Assembly (NCBI GenBank): GCA_002733915.1
Contig: NVXN01000004.1
Coordinates: 26,908 to 32,536, forward strand
DNA: 5,629 bases
DNA from: Aequorivita sp.
GTDB lineage: Bacteria; Bacteroidota; Bacteroidia; Flavobacteriales; Flavobacteriaceae
Direction of reading: 5' to 3'
The notes under the pieces are model-generated. The model did not search any database. It was not told where the DNA came from and was given only the letters and a program-made list of their open reading frames with translations. The translations under genes and the position numbers were made by a program. Each line of letters starts with the position of its first letter. The first letter of the stretch is position 1. Below are positions 4,957 to 5,629 of the stretch, one piece after another.

Positions 4957-5629
4957 ATGAAAACCATTAAAACACTTGTCATCCTTTTTTTATTTGCTGC
5001 TATTGTTCCTATGTCTGCGCAAACTGCAGATGAAATCATTAACAACTATTTTGAAAACACAGGCGGAATAGCTTCGTGGGAAAAATTACAGGCTGTAAAA
5101 ATGACTGCAACGGCAAATACCCAAGGCATGGAAATACCTGTAGAAGTATTCCAAACTAAAGACGGAAACCAATTGGTAAAGATTAATTTTCAAGGTCAAG
5201 AAATTGTACAGCAAGCCTTTGATGGTGAAACAATGTGGAGCACCAATTTTATGACAATGCTGCCAGAAAAAAGCGATGCCGAAGCTACTGAAAATATGAA
5301 AAAGCAAATTAATGACTTTCCTTCTCCGTTTTTAAACTATAAAGATAAAGGTTTTACTATAGAGCTTATGGGTAAAGAAACAAAAGATGGTACTGAAACA
5401 TACAAAATAAAACTTACCCAGTCCCCTATTATGGTAGATGGTGTAGAGCAGCCCAATGTTTCTTATCATTATTTTGATACAGAAACATTTGTGCCAATTG
5501 TTTCAGAACATCCCATTACTCAAGGTCCTATGAAAGGCCAGATGAATGTTAGTACCATGAGCGATTATCAAGAAGTTGAAGGATTATACTTCCCTTTCGC
5601 GCTTTCTATGGCAGGGCAAGGAATTCAGT
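4957..5629 (+). CDS. Secreted protein annotated in flavobacteria as outer membrane lipoprotein-sorting protein (LolA-like), N-terminal part
   Basis: Partial gene: 224 complete codons are open to the right edge and the stop lies outside. Residues 1-21 form a Sec signal peptide: basic MKTIK, hydrophobic LVILFLFAAIV, and a probable cleavage site after MSA (Ala21/Gln22). No lipobox Cys is present, so the mature protein should be soluble in the periplasm or exported. The mature part opens with a helix, TADEIINNYFENTGGIASWE (23-42). Antiparallel-sheet-like stretches follow: VKMTATANTQGMEIPVEVFQ, KINFQGQEIVQQAFDGETMWS, KGFTIELMGKE and TYKIKLT. Next come a YHYFDTETFVPIVSE segment and MSDYQEVEGLYFPFALSM. 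This is the pattern of flavobacterial proteins assigned to the LolA/LolB-like superfamily, which hold lipid or lipoprotein acyl chains in a half-barrel. True LolA activity is not demonstrated by similarity of this kind. ATG 4957 is required for the signal peptide. Confidence 0.85.
   Translation, partial: MKTIKTLVILFLFAAIVPMSAQTADEIINNYFENTGGIASWEKLQAVKMTATANTQGMEIPVEVFQTKDGNQLVKINFQGQEIVQQAFDGETMWSTNFMTMLPEKSDAEATENMKKQINDFPSPFLNYKDKGFTIELMGKETKDGTETYKIKLTQSPIMVDGVEQPNVSYHYFDTETFVPIVSEHPITQGPMKGQMNVSTMSDYQEVEGLYFPFALSMAGQGIQ

Noticed and set aside
5086..5307. A 73-residue minus-strand frame in the right-hand gene.
   Set aside because: It is antisense to a well-formed secreted-protein gene that continues past the window edge.

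Overview
The window reads as ordinary chromosome of a low-GC Bacteroidota bacterium, most likely a member of the Flavobacteriaceae. Three things suggest this: A/T-rich intergenic DNA, gene starts without Shine-Dalgarno sequences but with TAnnTTTG-like -7 elements close upstream, and protein types typical of marine or soil flavobacteria. The genus cannot be fixed from the sequence alone.

Layout, left to right. (1) Positions 3-233 (+) hold the C-terminal end of a VanX/DdpX-type D-Ala-D-Ala dipeptidase with its EWWH zinc/catalytic motif. (2) Positions 240-1160 (-) encode a 306-residue MscS-type mechanosensitive channel that converges on the dipeptidase with only 6 bp between the stop codons. (3) From about 1273 to 1551 (+) lies a small DUF3817 membrane protein, divergent from the channel gene. 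Its stop overlaps the start of (4), a 422-residue YbdG/MscM-type miniconductance channel at 1551-2819 (+), in a TAATG junction. (5) Positions 2870-3931 (+) encode a membrane-anchored endonuclease/exonuclease/phosphatase (EEP) family protein with a complete active-site set and a low-complexity charged tail. (6) Positions 3955-4842 (-) encode a DUF72 (YecE-like) TIM-barrel protein, convergent with the EEP gene. (7) From 4957 to the right edge (+) is the N-terminal part of a secreted protein of the group usually annotated as outer-membrane lipoprotein-sorting protein (LolA-like).

The clearest functional theme is envelope and osmotic physiology. Two structurally different MscS-superfamily channels lie head-to-head, one of them translationally coupled to a small DUF3817 membrane protein. 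They are flanked by a peptidoglycan-precursor dipeptidase and a periplasmic carrier-like protein. The EEP and DUF72 genes are widespread proteins of uncertain role.

The longest non-coding stretches are about 112 bp (1161-1272) and 114 bp (4843-4956), and both look like divergent promoter regions. I see no tRNA or rRNA gene, CRISPR array, insertion sequence, prophage or toxin-antitoxin pair. I found no convincing new system. The DUF3817-YbdG coupling is the best lead.
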